A stretch of DNA of 64,000 bases from Dromaius novaehollandiae (taxonomy: Eukaryota; Chordata; Aves; Casuariiformes; Dromaiidae). The stretch is from assembly GCF_036370855.1 (NCBI RefSeq), contig NC_088103.1, forward strand, positions 11,037,404-11,101,403, written 5' to 3'. The notes below the pieces were generated by a model, which did no database searches, was not told where the DNA came from, and saw only the letters and a list, made by a program, of their open reading frames with translations. Below, piece after piece: positions 32,501 to 47,300 of the stretch. The translations under genes and the position numbers were made by a program. Every line of letters starts with the position of its first letter. Within the stretch, counting starts at the first letter, position 1.

Positions 32501-35500
32501 CAACTTCTGCCCTTTCAGAACTTCCACAGTTTTTTGATGTGCACACCATTATGTACTGCAGTACTATTGTTAAGATTAAAGATTAGCAAAACTTCACTGA
32601 TGTCTGTTTCTTAAATGGCCAGTTTGGTGGAAATTGTAAATGTGGGATTATTAATCTGGAAATATGCTTTCAGTATTTCACAACAGTAAATGAAGAAGAC
32701 TGCCATGTACTCCATGGTTTGTGTGAAATTTTGCAGTATCCAAATCACAACAGTATTTGTCCTGGGTTTCCCAATAATGGCTTTTACTTTCCCTGTTCGC
32801 CTTTCCCCTCTTATGTTCAATCTAAACCACGTTGATTTCTGAGGGGGTCTTGTCACTGACTTCAGTGGGGTCTGACTTGGGGTCTACAAGCTCAGTGACA
32901 AACTGTGTTTGCTTGATGGGTAATGAGCTTGGGCTTTCTTTAAGTAGTATTTTCAGTAACAAGTTGTCAGTGAAGTCAGAACCTGGCAGCTTAGGAGGAG
33001 TTCCCAAATGGGACTCCCCTCCCCATTCTGACTCTTTTCTCCTCCTATTTTGTTTCTCACAGACTAGAAATGACAGGCAGTCAAACTTGCTGTCTCACTC
33101 TCAGTGCCTCTGGAGTCAAGTTGCTTCAAGAAGGGTTCTTCACAGAGCTGTTTCCAGGATCTTTTGTTAGATTCCTGCTTCAAAAGGTAAGATTGAAGGT
33201 GAATGAAGGAAATTTTCCACTTGGTGAAAGAACATTAAGCTATGAATTGAGCTATAGACAATCAATCAAATAATGACTCCCAAAGCTCAGAAGTTTTTGC
33301 TAATTTTTTTTTAATTAAACACTATGTTTAGGCTCTGAGTGTGTAAGAAATCATCGTGATTTGTCACTTTAAGCTATTTGAAATTTGTCATTTGATGCCA
33401 TATCGGAATACTGTAAAAGTGGGAATCCTGTAGAAGTAGGAAGTGGCAAGAAGCCACTTGTCACTTGATTCTGTGTTGGAATCCTGCAAAAGGAAAGATA
33501 AAACGTTGTGTGAATGCTGTTCCTTTAACAAAGTTTCACTTACCTCTTCTTTGCTGGATGTTGCTTCTAGTGCAAGGAAGGTTTATGCAAATACAGGTTA
33601 TCATCTCAGTGTTGCAAATACTGAATTACTGTACAAAGCAATTTTATGCAATTATTTTTGATATTAAAATATAAAAGGCACTGTTCCTAAGTCAGAGGTA
33701 ATGAAGGGTAGTTACGCTCAATATAATGCATTGACATATTTCAAAAAGGTTATGCACATCAAGACAATTTTCCATTATATAAAACCCATTTAGGGCTCTC
33801 TTCTTAAAGACAAGGGGTATGTTCAGAGCTGGTGAAGCCCAGAAGACTTCTAACAGCAAAGAATTAGATGTGGTAACTGCTATTTAGAAAAAGTAAAACA
33901 TAAGGAAGTGCCACTGTTTTCTCTTATTTCTTATCTGTTGGTCCATATTAGGAAATTAATCCAATATGGAACAATCTTTCTGTAAGGTTATTATTAAGCC
34001 AGATCCTTTTGAGAGTGACTTGGAATGAGGAGGGGAGGGTACGAGGCACAGGAATATCTCTAGATTTATCTCTGAGGCTGTTTGATCAGAAATCATGTAG
34101 CAACTAAGTAAGGTTTCCCTTTTGAGCTGTATTTTGATTTGGAACCAGTATCTGAGTTTTGATTGAGGAAATGTGTCACGCAGTGACAGGAGCCCCTGTG
34201 GAAGACTTAATCTGTGTCCTAAAATCAGAGGTCTGTCCAGGTATACAGCATGGTGTGGTGGTGGGATTATGGTTTTGTTTAAATACTGTTTCTCTTTGTC
34301 CCCTGTTTTTAGGTGGTGCCTTTGTAGGTGATAACAAAGTAGCTATTTGTGGACTTAAAAGGATGGTGCAGTTTCTGAAAAGGCATTTCCCTTCTTTCTC
34401 ATGCGTATCTCAAAGTATAAAATTGAGAAATGGTGATTACATGTACTACCCTTAATTTTTGGTTTATTTTGTGCGTGTCTGTAGAGAGCAGGGGAGAGTG
34501 ATTATATTACTTGGGTCACGGGACAATACAAAGTCAGAATGCAAACCTTTACAGACTACATCAGTTTGAAGATAGCTACATAAAATGGTACTTCATGGTG
34601 AAGCAAGCTGGTGTAATGCATAGGTATGAAACACAATAAAATCTATTGTGAAGAGTAGCAGTTGTACAGAGAAAGAAAAACTTTTTGTGAATTCATTGCA
34701 ATTGAGAAAGAAATAAACATTTGTTAAGCAAAACTGAATATAATATAATATTGCAATAGGTAACACTCAACACAACAAAAAGAGGAAACTCTGGGATTCC
34801 TTCTAAGAAAAATAACATTTAAAAACCTTTTAGCTGCACATCATGGAAATCGTTTGTTTAGTTGTATTTAATGAGGTGAGCAATACACTATTTTTAGTGC
34901 AAGGTCAACTTGAACTTTATTTAAACAGAGTCTCTGGTTCTGAATAGAGATAGGACCACTTTAAAAGTGATAAGAAAGGGGGGACTCGGAGCCAAACCTC
35001 CTTAACCTATCGTTACCAGCAAGGATAGCCATTCATGGGGGAACTGTATGCCACTTAAATAGAGAGGGATGCTTGTTCAGTGCTCAAACAAAGTGCAAAG
35101 TGCATGCAGTGAAAATAGCAGAGAGGTTCACATCAAAGGATTTTTTTGTTTTGTTTTGTTTAAGGAAGGATTTGAAATGGGTCCAAAGAATGCTAATGAA
35201 AACTCCTCTTTTTTTGTCTTTTTTGAAGTAAATGCTTTTTCAATATCTCAAATATCACAACTACAGTTCTGAGACCCAGAGCTTCAGTACCTAGAAAAAT
35301 GTAGCTGGAAGAAGTGTTAGAAAAGATAGGACTGAAGACAGGTTAAAGCATTTCTAGGCCAAGCAGGATTAGTTTGGTTCTGCTCTCACTCATAATGGTG
35401 TTATAGCCTTTATACTTTCATTGATATCAGTGGAATGCTTAGTTTAGTGCTAATATAGACAGCACTGTCAGACTCTGAAATTCCCGTAGTTATACTTCAA

Positions 35501-35954
35501 TGGAGGAAGTTTTCCTAGCTGCAGCTATAGGCTCAGGACTGTAACGCATATTTCTAGATAGCTACTGGTTGAAGAGCAGAGTCTGGCATGTTAGTGCAAA
35601 GCCAAAAGCTCTGCAGCTGGTCAGACCATAGGTTTCACACCTCTGCTGGAGCGTCTCCTAGAATTCATCTGTGTGTTGTAACTGGCTGTAAGTGCATTCA
35701 TTCAGGCAAGGCAATACTTCAGATAGTATAGTTAAGGGAGAAAAATACATTAATTGACTTTACTAAGAATAAAAAATACCGATATTTGGGTAACTTTGAC
35801 ACGAGTATGGAAGATGAGATTATATTCTTTAGATTTATATTGCAAACTATGTTTGGAAATGGAAATTTTTGGAAATGTTTTACTCTTCTTAGCCTGTCTA
35901 TTGAGCACAGTTGAAAGAAAGTCAGAGTAATGTGCTCTAGTGACTAGTTCATTG

Positions 35955-36106
35955 CATCTCTGATTCTGCCACTGGCATTCTGTGTGATCTTGAGCAAACT
36001 ATTTCTGTTTTCTGGGATTGTCTCCTTGTATAATATAAGAAGGTGACCTCTTTTTGGAAAAGTCCTTGGATGGAAATCACTATAGAAAAAGTAGGCATTA
36101 CTGTTA
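35955..36106 (+). mobile_element. Ancient MIR-like SINE
   Basis: The sequence TTCTGCCACTGGCATTCTGT, then GTGATCTTGAGCAAACTATT, follows the MIR core (CTGCCACT...TGTGACCTTGGGCAAGTCA). The later CCTTGGATGGAAATCACTAT then AGAAAAAGTA matches the amniote-type 3' part (GATCCTTGGATGAAAGGCACTATAG). Both halves are in the expected order, and the element is very old and decayed. Confidence 0.65.
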
Positions 36107-38489
36107 AACAAGGAAAGAGAATGCCATTCTGAATGTTACAACCCTGGGAAAAAAATCTTCATTTAGCACCTTACTGGACATGAGACAGTCTGCATAAGAC
36201 AAACTCACTGATTGAGGCGTGATGCTTACCCCCATCTCAAACACTTTTTCTGTAAGTTGTAATTAAAGCTTTTCACACCACTAGGTCAGTCATAACCTGT
36301 GTTTCTTACTGTGTGGGTCCTCCCGTGTCAGGTAAAAATTAGGTTCATGCTGCATTCTTTTTCTTGGTGGATTCACTAAAAGAGTTGATGTCTGACTCTA
36401 GTTACTTCTTTTACTTTGAGAACTATTTTTAAGAGTCTGATGGAACTCTAGCGTATTTGGGACTTCCATCTGTCTTTCAGATGTGTTTGAAGTTGGACAA
36501 TGGATTCAAAAATGGCTGCTGAGAGAAGGTGGACACAGAGGGAAATGAAAGGAAACATTAAAAAAAATTTTTTTTTTACTCTCAGTATTAAAAATGTCTT
36601 CCAGTTACTTCACTGGGAATCTACCTAAATATAAAGCCTGGTTAAGTAAAGTAGCCTTCAGTGAATAAATTTTATTAACTGATATCTGAATCTTGCCACC
36701 TTCTTCAGCTCTCAGGCTTGTTTTTTCCTTTGTGCTGCGTTTGCATTAGCAGACATCTTTCCTGTTAGTAATGATAAAAAATGACAAAATCTAATATGGT
36801 TAGAGTGTAGCCTGATGACTTTATATGAAACTAAATAATTTGTGAGGTGCATTACAGGTTTTCCTCAGTGTTAAATGGGCGAGATTCTTCCTAGGTGTCA
36901 GTTATTGCTCCATTCTAGTGCATACATTCTAGTGCCCACAAAGTACAGTAGGCCTTCAAACAAAGAGTCCATGTAGTTCTACTGCAAACAAGACTAGTAA
37001 ATTTTAACAGATAACTCCTCTGCATTCTGATTATCTCATTTTCTGTATCAGCTAGCAGATGAAAGGAAAACATAGTCACTATTATTGTTGCTTCTATAAA
37101 ACCTGATTTGCGCTCACTGTACTGATTCTGTAGCAAAAGGGCTGACAAATATTAGTTCCAGAGTGGTGTTGACACCACTCATGAAGCTTATATAATAAAT
37201 ATAAATTTAAGAACAAGCAATAAAACATGTTCTATTAAATATTCTCAGCAGTGCTTAATGTCTTGGAAGTCCTCGTGTGTTCTGTGCATGTGTTCCTTGT
37301 TTGAAAATACACGTTCAGACTACTTTGTTTTTATAAAATACAGTTTCTGGTGTCATTCCTGCTTTTTAGAAGGCAGTAGGCCTGTGCATTTTATGAACTT
37401 CATAGGATAATATAGTGCATATCAGTGCAGGATAACATACGATAGAAAAAAAGAAAGTAAACAAATCTGGTGCCAAGTGATTGGGTGAGAGCCTGATGAA
37501 TCCCTTTGCTGTCTAGTTCAAAAGTCTGAATCTGAGTCATTGCCTTGAGACAGAAGTTGGCATACAACCAGAATGTATGGGAAAGTAATAGCTGTGTTGA
37601 AAATTACAAGATTATGCACCACAAGTAATGGCATTGGCATGTTTCATGTCATCAAATTGCTCAAAATGGATTTAAAGGAATTTTTTAACTTCTAAATTTT
37701 TGAGAGCATATTTGTGCATTAGTATATAGCTTTAAGGATGCCCATCCCCCTGCCACCCCTCCAGCAGCCACTGTGTCCTGTCAGTCATCCTGAAATAACA
37801 CTAGAGAGCTTGTCAGGCAGTCCGCTTGCAGATGCCTCAGAAGCCAAATAGTGAGCCAGAGCAGTGGCACTGAAGTTCCCAACACCAGGAAATTACATAG
37901 ACAGTTGCTTTAGTGCTGCATATGGACCATTTGTTTTCTAGGATAGGTGAGTGATATGCTATTGGCCTTCTAATGATTTAGCAGGAATTAGATTCTGAAG
38001 TTGTTTGTCTAATTTATGCAGAATATCTTAGGCTCTGTTTTCTGAAGCTAATTAGCTTATGTCTGTGTATAGTGTACTTACACGTTATCTAAAAACTGCA
38101 GGTACTGTGGTCACATTGTATTGCAGGTTGATGCAAACTTCTTTGACTGTTAGTCATGTGTCTTTTTTCTTAAACCAAAACACTTGGCAGTTTCAGTTTG
38201 GACACATCTGCTGAAAAGACAAAATGTGCGTTATCTTAAAGCATGCCACACTTCAAGTGTGCAGGGGGTTGCTTTTCTGGCTCTCCTGAGACAGAAGAAC
38301 TGTATCTCGTGACATGTGCTTAACATCCTAAGTGTTGTAAGAGCTGCTGGTCTACGGTGCTGAAATTGCCTACTGTAAAGGTTAATGTACCCAAGTGTGA
38401 GGTTATAACAGTCTTTTACCAAAATATCTCACAGTCAAGATCCCTGCTGTAATTAGAGAGCAGATTATACTGGAGTAGAGGCATGCATT

Positions 38490-38512
38490 AAAAAAAAAAA
38501 AAAAAAAAAAAA
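38490..38512 (+). repeat. Poly-A tract
   Basis: This is an uninterrupted run of 23 A. There is no recognisable retroposon body upstream, so it is listed as a homopolymer only. Confidence 0.9.
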
Positions 38513-39100
38513 TGGAATGTGATCTCCATTTTCTCCTGAGGTGAGCACCAAAACTTGGAAGGAGAGAAGTTTGCTTTGTGAGTGGAAATAACAGAAAAAG
38601 CCCCAGAACAATTTTTACTGCCAACGTATTTTTCTTTCTGTTATATTACTCTTGCCTTGATAAAAAGTCTGAATCTACATAAATACTTTTTACTAATATA
38701 GTAAATAACAGTAGAGAGAGCCTAATTAATTAAAAATCTGAAGTCAGTGTATCAAAATAATTTAAATTTTGCAGTTTTCACTACATTGGCTTGCAAGTTA
38801 GTTCTCATGTTTAGGCTGCCTTAAGGAAGTTTAGCGAGAGGCATTAGAATATTCAAAAAAACCCCAACATCTTAGAATCGGCTAGTGAGCCTTTTAATAG
38901 GTTATTTGTACCTTTGAATATAATTGAAATTTTCAGAAAATGAAAACATTTTCACAATTAAAGTGATTTTTGACTTTGACTTTCAGTTGATGATAATAAC
39001 TGATGGAATGCAAAGACAACCACTATTGCATTCAAAAGTGGTTGTGCCAGGACCAAAGCAAAGAAGAAAAATGTCCATTTTAGAAAGCATGGTAGGGTTT

Positions 39101-39126
39101 AAAAAAAAAAAAAAGAGAGAGAGAGA
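39101..39126 (+). repeat. A-rich / (GA)n simple repeat
   Basis: Fourteen A are followed by about six GA units. Confidence 0.85.
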
Positions 39127-42100
39127 AGGTCACAGCACATCCAGATTTTTCTGAGCTGTAAAAAGGGGATTGCCTTTGTAACACTTCACAGATTTGAGAC
39201 TGTTCAGAGGTAGGGTTCTGGAGCATAGTGATGTCTAATAAGAACAAGTGATTATAATTACAACTGTATCTGATCTGCCAGATTTTATGAAAGACCTGGC
39301 CATCATTGTTGATCCGTAGCATATAAAATGTGCAGAAAGAAGGCAGCTCTTGCTGCAAGCAACAAGGACCTTATTTCTGAATTTTGAGTAAAGCAACTAC
39401 TAACCCTTTTATCAATGAATTGAGGTGAAGCGACTACAAACTTAAAGCATGACTGTATCTGCAAAAAAAAAAAAAAGTGAAAATCATTTTGGGATTTCTT
39501 CAAATCTTAGTAGAAGCACAAAGTGCTATTTCTGTCCATGTCTTACATGTCCTCTTGCTACTGCTTTAAGATCTTGCCCAGAAAGAATTCACCGCAGAAT
39601 CAGTACCATCGATTTGCGATAGTTGTGATGGATTTCAGGAGGTGCCCATGTGTCGGGAGGCTGGTAAAGATTATGCCAGCTAGTAAAAAAAGGACTTTTC
39701 AAATATATGAAAAGATCTGGCTTGATGCAATGCCAGTGAAGCTGGAGGAGAGTATCCTGTGGAACTGAATGGCCTCATCAGAAGAAGCAACTTTTCAGCA
39801 ACTCTGCTGTGTGGCTAGAAGTTCTTATGCTGCACCAACTTGTTAACAGGTGGGCGCAGACATACCACACCCTATCTGCCAACCCTGCAGCTTCACCCAA
39901 AGGCTTATGCATTGTTGATTTGTAATAGGAGAGGCAGGTTAAGAAGCTATTAAATAGGAGTCAAGTTCAGATGCAGAAACAAATTGAGAAGAGCAGGGAC
40001 ATGCATGATGGACATTTATGGCTTTCGGAGCAAGTTACTGGTATTGTAGGAAAGCTCCCTTTGACAAGTTAAAAGGGATCTTATGTTAATATTTGTTATC
40101 TTTAATTCAAAAGTGTGTGGATGTCTGAATGTCAGTGGGAACCTGGTTTCCAGGTTACTGATAGCTCTCTTGCTAATACAGCAAATGTTGCTGGAAGTAA
40201 CTCTCGTATAGCCATAGCTATAGACAAGCTTGAGGTTTAATCTACTTTGCAGACATGGAACCTTCTCTGAATATTGGTTGTTAAAATTAGAATGATGCAG
40301 TTGATAGGTGTTGTCTTTTTGAGGTTGCATTTTATACTCTGCCTTTCGCTCTTGAAACACGCAGACTTCACTTACAATACTCCATATTTAATGCATTTCC
40401 ACAGAATTATATGGTTAAGTATTTGGCTTTACTTCTGTTTTTAGTTCCTATACATGAAGAGCCAATGGATATTTGTGAGAAATACTACAGATTAAATACA
40501 TAGTAAAAATAAAACCTGCTTGAGTGAGTACAGAGCATGCATGCATTTTGGTCTGAATTGAACTGCAAGAATGAGCTTTCTTTGCAGAGTTCAGAAGCTC
40601 AGCAAGGATGTATGTGCACAATATTAAGAAACCAGGAGGTGTTGCAGTCTCATGACAAAATTGTAGTTTTATAAAGCCCTGTGAATGATTGTGAATTTGT
40701 GGGAAAGGGCCACAAGAACTATATTAATACGCTATTTCAAGGGTGCATGACTTAGATTATCATCACCCATCATGTCTTTTATTTTTCTTGATTCCTCCAC
40801 TGAACAGCAGATGGAGAGAGTCTGCCTTATTTCTTGTTTTGCTGCAGACTCAGTATATTATTGAGAATTGATTACAATATTAGGCTATTTTTACAGTTTA
40901 ATGATTCTGCATAGACTAGATGGTGCCTAGAGTATACAGCTGTAAAAGCTATATAAAACTTTTATCCTGAAGAGGTTGCTTTGTTTTAAGAAAATGAAAA
41001 ATACTGACATATTTGTTTAACGTTTCACATTTCAGATACACTTTTTCAAAAATGAATGTTAGTGAGATATTAAGATTAATGACAAAGTGAGTAACTCTTT
41101 TATAAAATCAGGTAATCTAAACTATTGCTTGGGTCTGTATGGTACAGTTAACTGAAGATTTGTGAAGCAGAAATAACTGATAAAATAAGGTGGAAGGATC
41201 ATACTTCAGCAGTGAGGAGACTCTGTGCATTACCTCCATCTTTCAGTGCAGCTTTGTAATTGTAGAAAGTCGTCATTAATTTTTAAAAGTCTTACTGGAA
41301 TTAAAACTGGAAGGAACAGAAGTAGAGCTTTGATGAAACAACGATCCAGTCCTAGCAGAAGAGATGGATAACCTTATTCTGTTAGGATTATTTTTAAGTC
41401 AGGACCATAGCCGTGGTGGCTGCCTGTTATTTCTTGCTTGAATGAAGCTCTCCTTTTAAGTAGTCAAGACTGTGGCTGTGATAAAGATAAAACTGAAGAA
41501 GTGTTTTAGTACAGTCATAACCTAAGTTGTGTCCTTATGTCAGTGTTAAATTTAAGTTCTTCAGCTGTGAGACCGAATCTATTTCTATGATTAGATGAAA
41601 GTCTAGGGATGAATCACTGGCCCCATTGGCGAAAATAGTAAAACCTCCATTAGCTTGCATAAGGCTGCAAATTCTTCCAAATCCTTCACTGGATTTAAAA
41701 ATAAATAAATAATGCGGATTAAAACTGGATGCTTCTTAGATCAATTACCTGAGTGTAATGCCTTTGTGTGCAGTGGTTTTCTGCTTGCGTTATAGGGTTT
41801 CCAGGTGCCATGGGTGGTTTGTCTGTTAATGTTCCATCACTGAAACAGTGGGCTGACCATTTAAATGCTAGTAGTGCCAACAACTAAATACTCCTGTGGA
41901 AGTTGCCATGTCCCTTTTTTAATGGGGGCTTGCCCTCCTCCAGAGCTTCTCAGAGGGTCTACACTCTGTTTACTTCCTAGTCTATGGACAGATGAGGAGC
42001 AAGTGCTTAATATTAATTAGTAAGCATAGAGGAAATACTCTCCTGAACCATAGAAGATTTTAACCATGAAAGTACTTCTGTAAACCAGTTCCATTGTTGG

Positions 42101-42765
42101 CCTCAGAGCATGTACATGTTGTTATTAATCAGATTGCATGCATGATGCTATTATGTTCGTTTAAAAAAAAAATCCCCTTCTAATATGTTTCACTAAGAAA
42201 AAAAAAAAAAGCTTCTTAATTTTAATGCTCTGTTTCCAGGTCACTTGTTTGGGCAATTTTACTGTACTCAAAGAGACTCTGAAAGTAGGACATATAGAAC
42301 TTGACAGTGCAAAACAGTTGTTTATTGGTTAATAGACAAAATAGAGAGCTAGGGCTGGTAAACCATCAAACTAAGCATTAATATTCTCACCATTTTCTAT
42401 GCGTCTTTGGCTCAATGGTCATCATTCAGATGGGGAAGGGTTGGCTTCCCTTTCTTCTCTGTAGTGGGCTGATCTTTGATGATACAGAGTTGCTTGCTTC
42501 CAGTTCTCCATTTTTTCCCCCCATAGCGTTTATACCTTTCTATGTCAGTATTTTTCCTCTCGAATTCTTGAGCTAAGAAGTATTACGATCTCAATGATTA
42601 CAATTCTCTATTTTAACTTTTTTTTTTTTTGTCTTTTCAATCAAAAAGTTCGAAAAGATTAAATAAATTCACAAATGGCATGTCCTTAAGTGGATACAAG
42701 ATAGGGATTTGCTTTCTAACATTCCTCATAAACAATTCTGAATGCTGGGGAAGTATGAGAAGGGT

Positions 42766-42880
42766 GGACCATAGGAAGTGACCAGGCTTGCATGCTGTCT
42801 CCAGATAGTCTGACCAAGATGAACATGCTGGGCTAGAATGACTGTTGGTCTGATCTAGTAATTCTGGTCAGTCTGATCCC
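42766..42880 (+). mobile_element. Ancient CR1-tail-type retroposon fragment
   Basis: ATGCTGGGCTAGAATGACTG followed by TTGGTCTGATCTAGTA resembles the conserved 3' end of old amniote CR1-type elements and their SINEs (CTGGGCTAGATGGACCATTG, then GTCTGATCCAGTA). The rest is too decayed to place. Confidence 0.5.
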
Positions 42881-44229
42881 AAGTTTCTGTTTTCTGTGTC
42901 TTTTGTCTTTGAATTAAAACTGAAAAGTCACTTCTTTAAGGAAGCTATCTCCTGAATGTCTGCAACTGAATATACGGGAACTTAGGGCTGCAACTAGCAT
43001 AGTTTACAATAAAGCAATAAACTTGGCACTTGTATAACCTTTACTGAGAATGGCAAAAACCTAAATTATGTCTAACCTTAATTCTTTAATTACCATTAAT
43101 GTTGTCTTTGCTTGCAAGTGATATGTGGATACCTATTATACTATAAACTTGCTATAGAAACTCTAAACCTATTGTGTTGCATTATATCAATTCTAGGTTC
43201 ACCAGAAGGTGACAATATATCTCTTTAGCATGCGCGGTCACAGTACCTTATTACTTTATTATACAGCCGCAATGGTTGTAATAAGTCCTGCTTAAAAAGG
43301 ACAGGTATCCATTATTTGTGTGTTTGAAATCTTTATTGGCTATAAAGACTTTGCTGAGCTGTGTTTTATGGGAAATTAAGTTCCTGGGAAATTTAAAATG
43401 TCTTTTGTTTTGGGGCAATAATTAGTTGCATTTTGACTAAACTACAGATATAATTCTGTGCTAGCATGCACACACTTATCACCATGGTGGCCAAAGGCCC
43501 AAGTCAGGGCCCAATGAATTCTGTGAAAACCCTTAAATTAATATCAGTGGACTTTGGATCAAGCTCCTAATGAATGATTTATTCACTTTAAAGACCTTAT
43601 TTAGCTTTAATTCCTTCTTACTGACTTCAGTAATAGGTCTTCTGGACTTAATCTGTCTTGACACTTAGAAAATACTTGGTGTTACAGAGTGTAAGGTAAA
43701 CTAAATGTTTCACTTTCTCCTGCCGTTAATTGCCAGGACTTTAAAGAGTTGCTGTACGTATTTTTGTTTTTAACATCTTCATTATGACCACTGTCATTTA
43801 ACATATTGTTTAAAGTATAGGTATAATGTGTATAGCAATAATATTTTTCTTTTATGATCAATTCAAGAATACAATATATAAATTTTGGTTAAAAGCTCAT
43901 TATTATTCTATTGACTACTAGAGAATGTATGCTCTTAGGTCTTCTAATACATTTTTTTTTTTTTTTACTGGTACGAAGTTAATGTAGAAATCTGGAAGAG
44001 AAAGCAAAGCATTACACGTATTTTAAATTTATAGTTTTACAGTTTATGCAAGTATCTGTGTGTTTTTTCACAGTTTAGAAGGAGTCGGAAAGATTTCTTT
44101 TATCTCTTGAAATTCTAAGCCTGCCATTGAACCAAGTCTCTTCCCTAATAAGTGCTCTCAGAGCACTGACAGAGTGCAGTGATACTTGCTACTATGATTG
44201 CTTATTCCTTTTCTTTGTTTTGTACCTAG

Positions 44230-44336
44230 GTGAAATGTCGACAGAAGTCCCAAACATTAAACTGAAAATTGATCCTCAGGATCTGCAGATCCAGACGTTT
44301 ACTGTGGAGAAACTACTGGAACCATTGATAATTCAG
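44230..44336 (+). CDS. CTNNA3: CTNNA3 first coding exon
   Basis: The acceptor TGTACCTAG is followed by five untranslated bases (GTGAA) and the ATG at 44235. The exon encodes residues 1-34, ending LLEPLIIQ at the donor CAG|GTATTT, phase 0. It is one residue longer than human by my recollection. Confidence 0.94.
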
Positions 44337-47300
44337 GTATTTCAATACTGCAGAAAATAAATTGGGTATCCGTAGAGGAAACAGAATAAAGGTGTAGAAC
44401 TTTGTCTAAGGACACTATTGTGAAAAACGCACCCATGGCTTTTCTGTGCCTGTGGATACTCTGGCTCAGGAACTGTCCAGGGGAAACACTTTCCCAGTTT
44501 GGTAATTCATTAGTCACTTCCATTTTTACAAATTCTGCCACACAGTATTATAACAAATGTAGCTTGCTCTAGCTAGTTTTTTGTGCACTATTATTCAGTG
44601 GCTGTGTAAATGTAGAATGGACTACAAATGAAGTTCCAACAGATGAAGTGTTTCATATTTTAAGTAGTGAACAGAATGTAAAAGAGATGGCTGGATATCT
44701 CTAGGTGAGTTTATCTGAATCATGAAAACAAATACGTTCTGTATATTTTAGAAGAGATGCCCAAAGATGATGTAATTATTGCATATTGTATAAACATTAT
44801 TTGAGTACTTTTCCTTCAAACTAAACAACATTTGGACTCGGGGATTTACAAAAATGCTGTCAGACTTGTTGATGATACCTTCTTTTCAGGATAGCATATT
44901 CAAGTTTTATTTTAAATAACCACCAGTTAAATATGCAGTGCATAATGAGAACATCTCTAACACACTATGTCTGTATTATGCATGGGTTAGAAATATCTTT
45001 TTCAATACAATGGAAAGGACTTAGCTGCAGATGGTCTGAACTGTTTTTGCATATATTGCATATAACTAAGAGTATTAAAAGACCTCTTTAGCAATATGTT
45101 ATAGGAGAAAGAATAGAAAGCCCGTCTTCCATTTTGAATCTCAAACTATTTTGAGCTTCCTTCTTATTTAGTGCAAAAATGTTGGGACATCTACTTCTAA
45201 TCAGTCAATTACATGCAGCACAAGGATGCCAGCCTATCACTATCTTTTAGCTTTGCCAAGATGTTGCAGATCAAAGTACTCGTCACAGCTGTAGACTGCT
45301 TATTTAGTATTCTTTCCCTGGTGCCTGCTGGTATGTTTATTTGGCAGTCACTGCTCTGACTGCAGTTTGTGTAGGTAAGCCTAAGGTGACTTTAAACTAG
45401 CTGGCTTGACCATTGCTAGCAGTATAGATGTGTATCCCAGAGCTCAGGAGAAGCTATAAAGCCTATCCGAGAAGCTGGACTGAGGCTGCTGCTTCAGTAT
45501 GGATCCATGGGCTGCGATCCTGAAGGTGGGTAAACACCATTTAATTTGGCATCTAATTAAAGTGCTGTGAATCACTTACTTGAAAACTCCTCTTTCAAGT
45601 GGTGATATTATATTAATATTATATTATCTAGAGATAATAGGGGGATATAAAGCCCAACTTCTGTTGTCAGATGCTTAAAAGTGATGGGATGAACATCTCC
45701 CAGAGCAACTATACATACATATATCCTCTTCTGAACAGTGACCCTTCTCTGAGGGCTTGATACGTAACTTATTTTCTCATGGTTAATGAGAGTCTTTCCA
45801 TTAACAGGCCCTGCCAGCAGTGCAGAATGGCTTGCATCCTTGCAGCTTATAGCATAGCACTTGGAGTGATTCCTCACTTGTAACTTATCACAGAATCACT
45901 TGATAGCTGAGGTTAGAAGGGACCTCTGGAGACTATCTTGTCCGAGCCCTCTGCTCCAAGCAGGGTCACCTATAGCAGGCCAGACATAATCCATTCAGGT
46001 TTCAAGCATCTCCAAAGGTGGAGGCTACACAACCTCTCTGAGCAACCTGTTCCAGGGCTTGACCATGCTCATCATAAAAAAGTTATCCCTCAGGCCTTTG
46101 TCCCCCCTAAGCCATAGAGCTCTGTAGCATGCTGTGTATGCCACACATGATACTTGTCTGCTCCATGCTTACCACATGACCATGCTAGTTCTTATTGTGG
46201 GCCTTACAATAGGTCACTTGTAGTCATATTCTTACATTTTGGGTGACATAGCTTGGCCCCCCCTTGGTGCAAAGCCTTTCTGACATGAAAGTGGCCAGGG
46301 AGATTCTTGCAACTGTGATTCCCCAAGCTCTAGGATGACTTGAGGCATGCTTTCTCAAGGATTTGGATTTCCTGTGGCCCCAAATAGCCCCTCACTGGGC
46401 CTGAGCCATTTTTTCCCCCCAAGATTCTTTATGAATAATATTTCATTTTTATATATCCATTATAATGAGAAGACTTCATCACAGCCTCCAACATTTATCC
46501 TTTCACAGCAGTACTCTGTTGGGGTGTGCTACACACATTCAGATGTGAGAGTACAAGACCTCCTGGGATAGTGCACGAAGGCTAGAGCAGGCAGAGGCAG
46601 CAAGACCTGGTGTTGTCTGTTTATACTCCTTTTGGAGCAAGCCCTGAATCACTCTCTGGGACTTTGGGGAGAAAGGTGTGGTTCTGTGCTCCCAGAATCC
46701 CATCTGGCAATTGTGGGGAGGCAACAGGGAACAGTATTCTGCAGTTAGCATGGAGAACAGTGCTGTTAGTCAAGCTTTAGTATTTAAAAAGATTTAAAGA
46801 TGATGAATTTGAGAGCATCATTATTTGAAGTGTGAGTTATTTTCAGTACCTTAAAGGATCCATTTTTTTTATGTTTGTCCGTAAAGATGCTGTAATACTG
46901 ATAGGAACAGAAGCAACCTGTTTGTGAGGCATAGAATTGCAGCAGGAGGAGGGAAGGCATAGAAAGTGGATCATAAAAGGCGGTAGAAAATACCAATATG
47001 CAGTTTTCTTCCTAGGTAACTGTACCCTTATTTCCTTTTCAGGCAGTTGCCCTAAAGCAATTATCTGGCTGCCTATTCAGAGTATGATTATAAGGTGGCC
47101 TTCTGAGAGATGTAAATACTTGCATAAAAATTCAGTTCTGAGTTTCACTTTCAAATTAACTTCATTTTTAAAAGTTAAATGTTGCAGTTCTGCGGGGACA
47201 TATAGCAAAAACCATAATTGCTAGCAGTTGTCATTGGTCTCCATTTGTTCCATTGTATGATTTCTATCATTTTTATGTTATATATATAAATGTATATGTA

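Larger units (their letters stand above)
29620..44229 (+). other. CTNNA3: Probable CTNNA3 5' intron
   Basis: This 14.6 kb lies between the CpG island and the first coding exon. No protein exon is supported; the longest frame (29872-30252, 126 codons) has no recognisable domain. Contents are a perfect MEF2-type site (30055-30064), an unassigned moderately GC-rich block at about 32200-32480 that may be an old repeat, a MIR-like SINE (about 35955-36106), a CR1-tail fragment (about 42766-42880) and A/T homopolymers. If further non-coding exons exist I cannot see them. Confidence 0.55.

Noticed and set aside
38490-38512. Poly-A tract as the tail of a processed pseudogene
   Set aside because: The preceding sequence shows no gene-like or retroposon body and no target-site duplication was evident.
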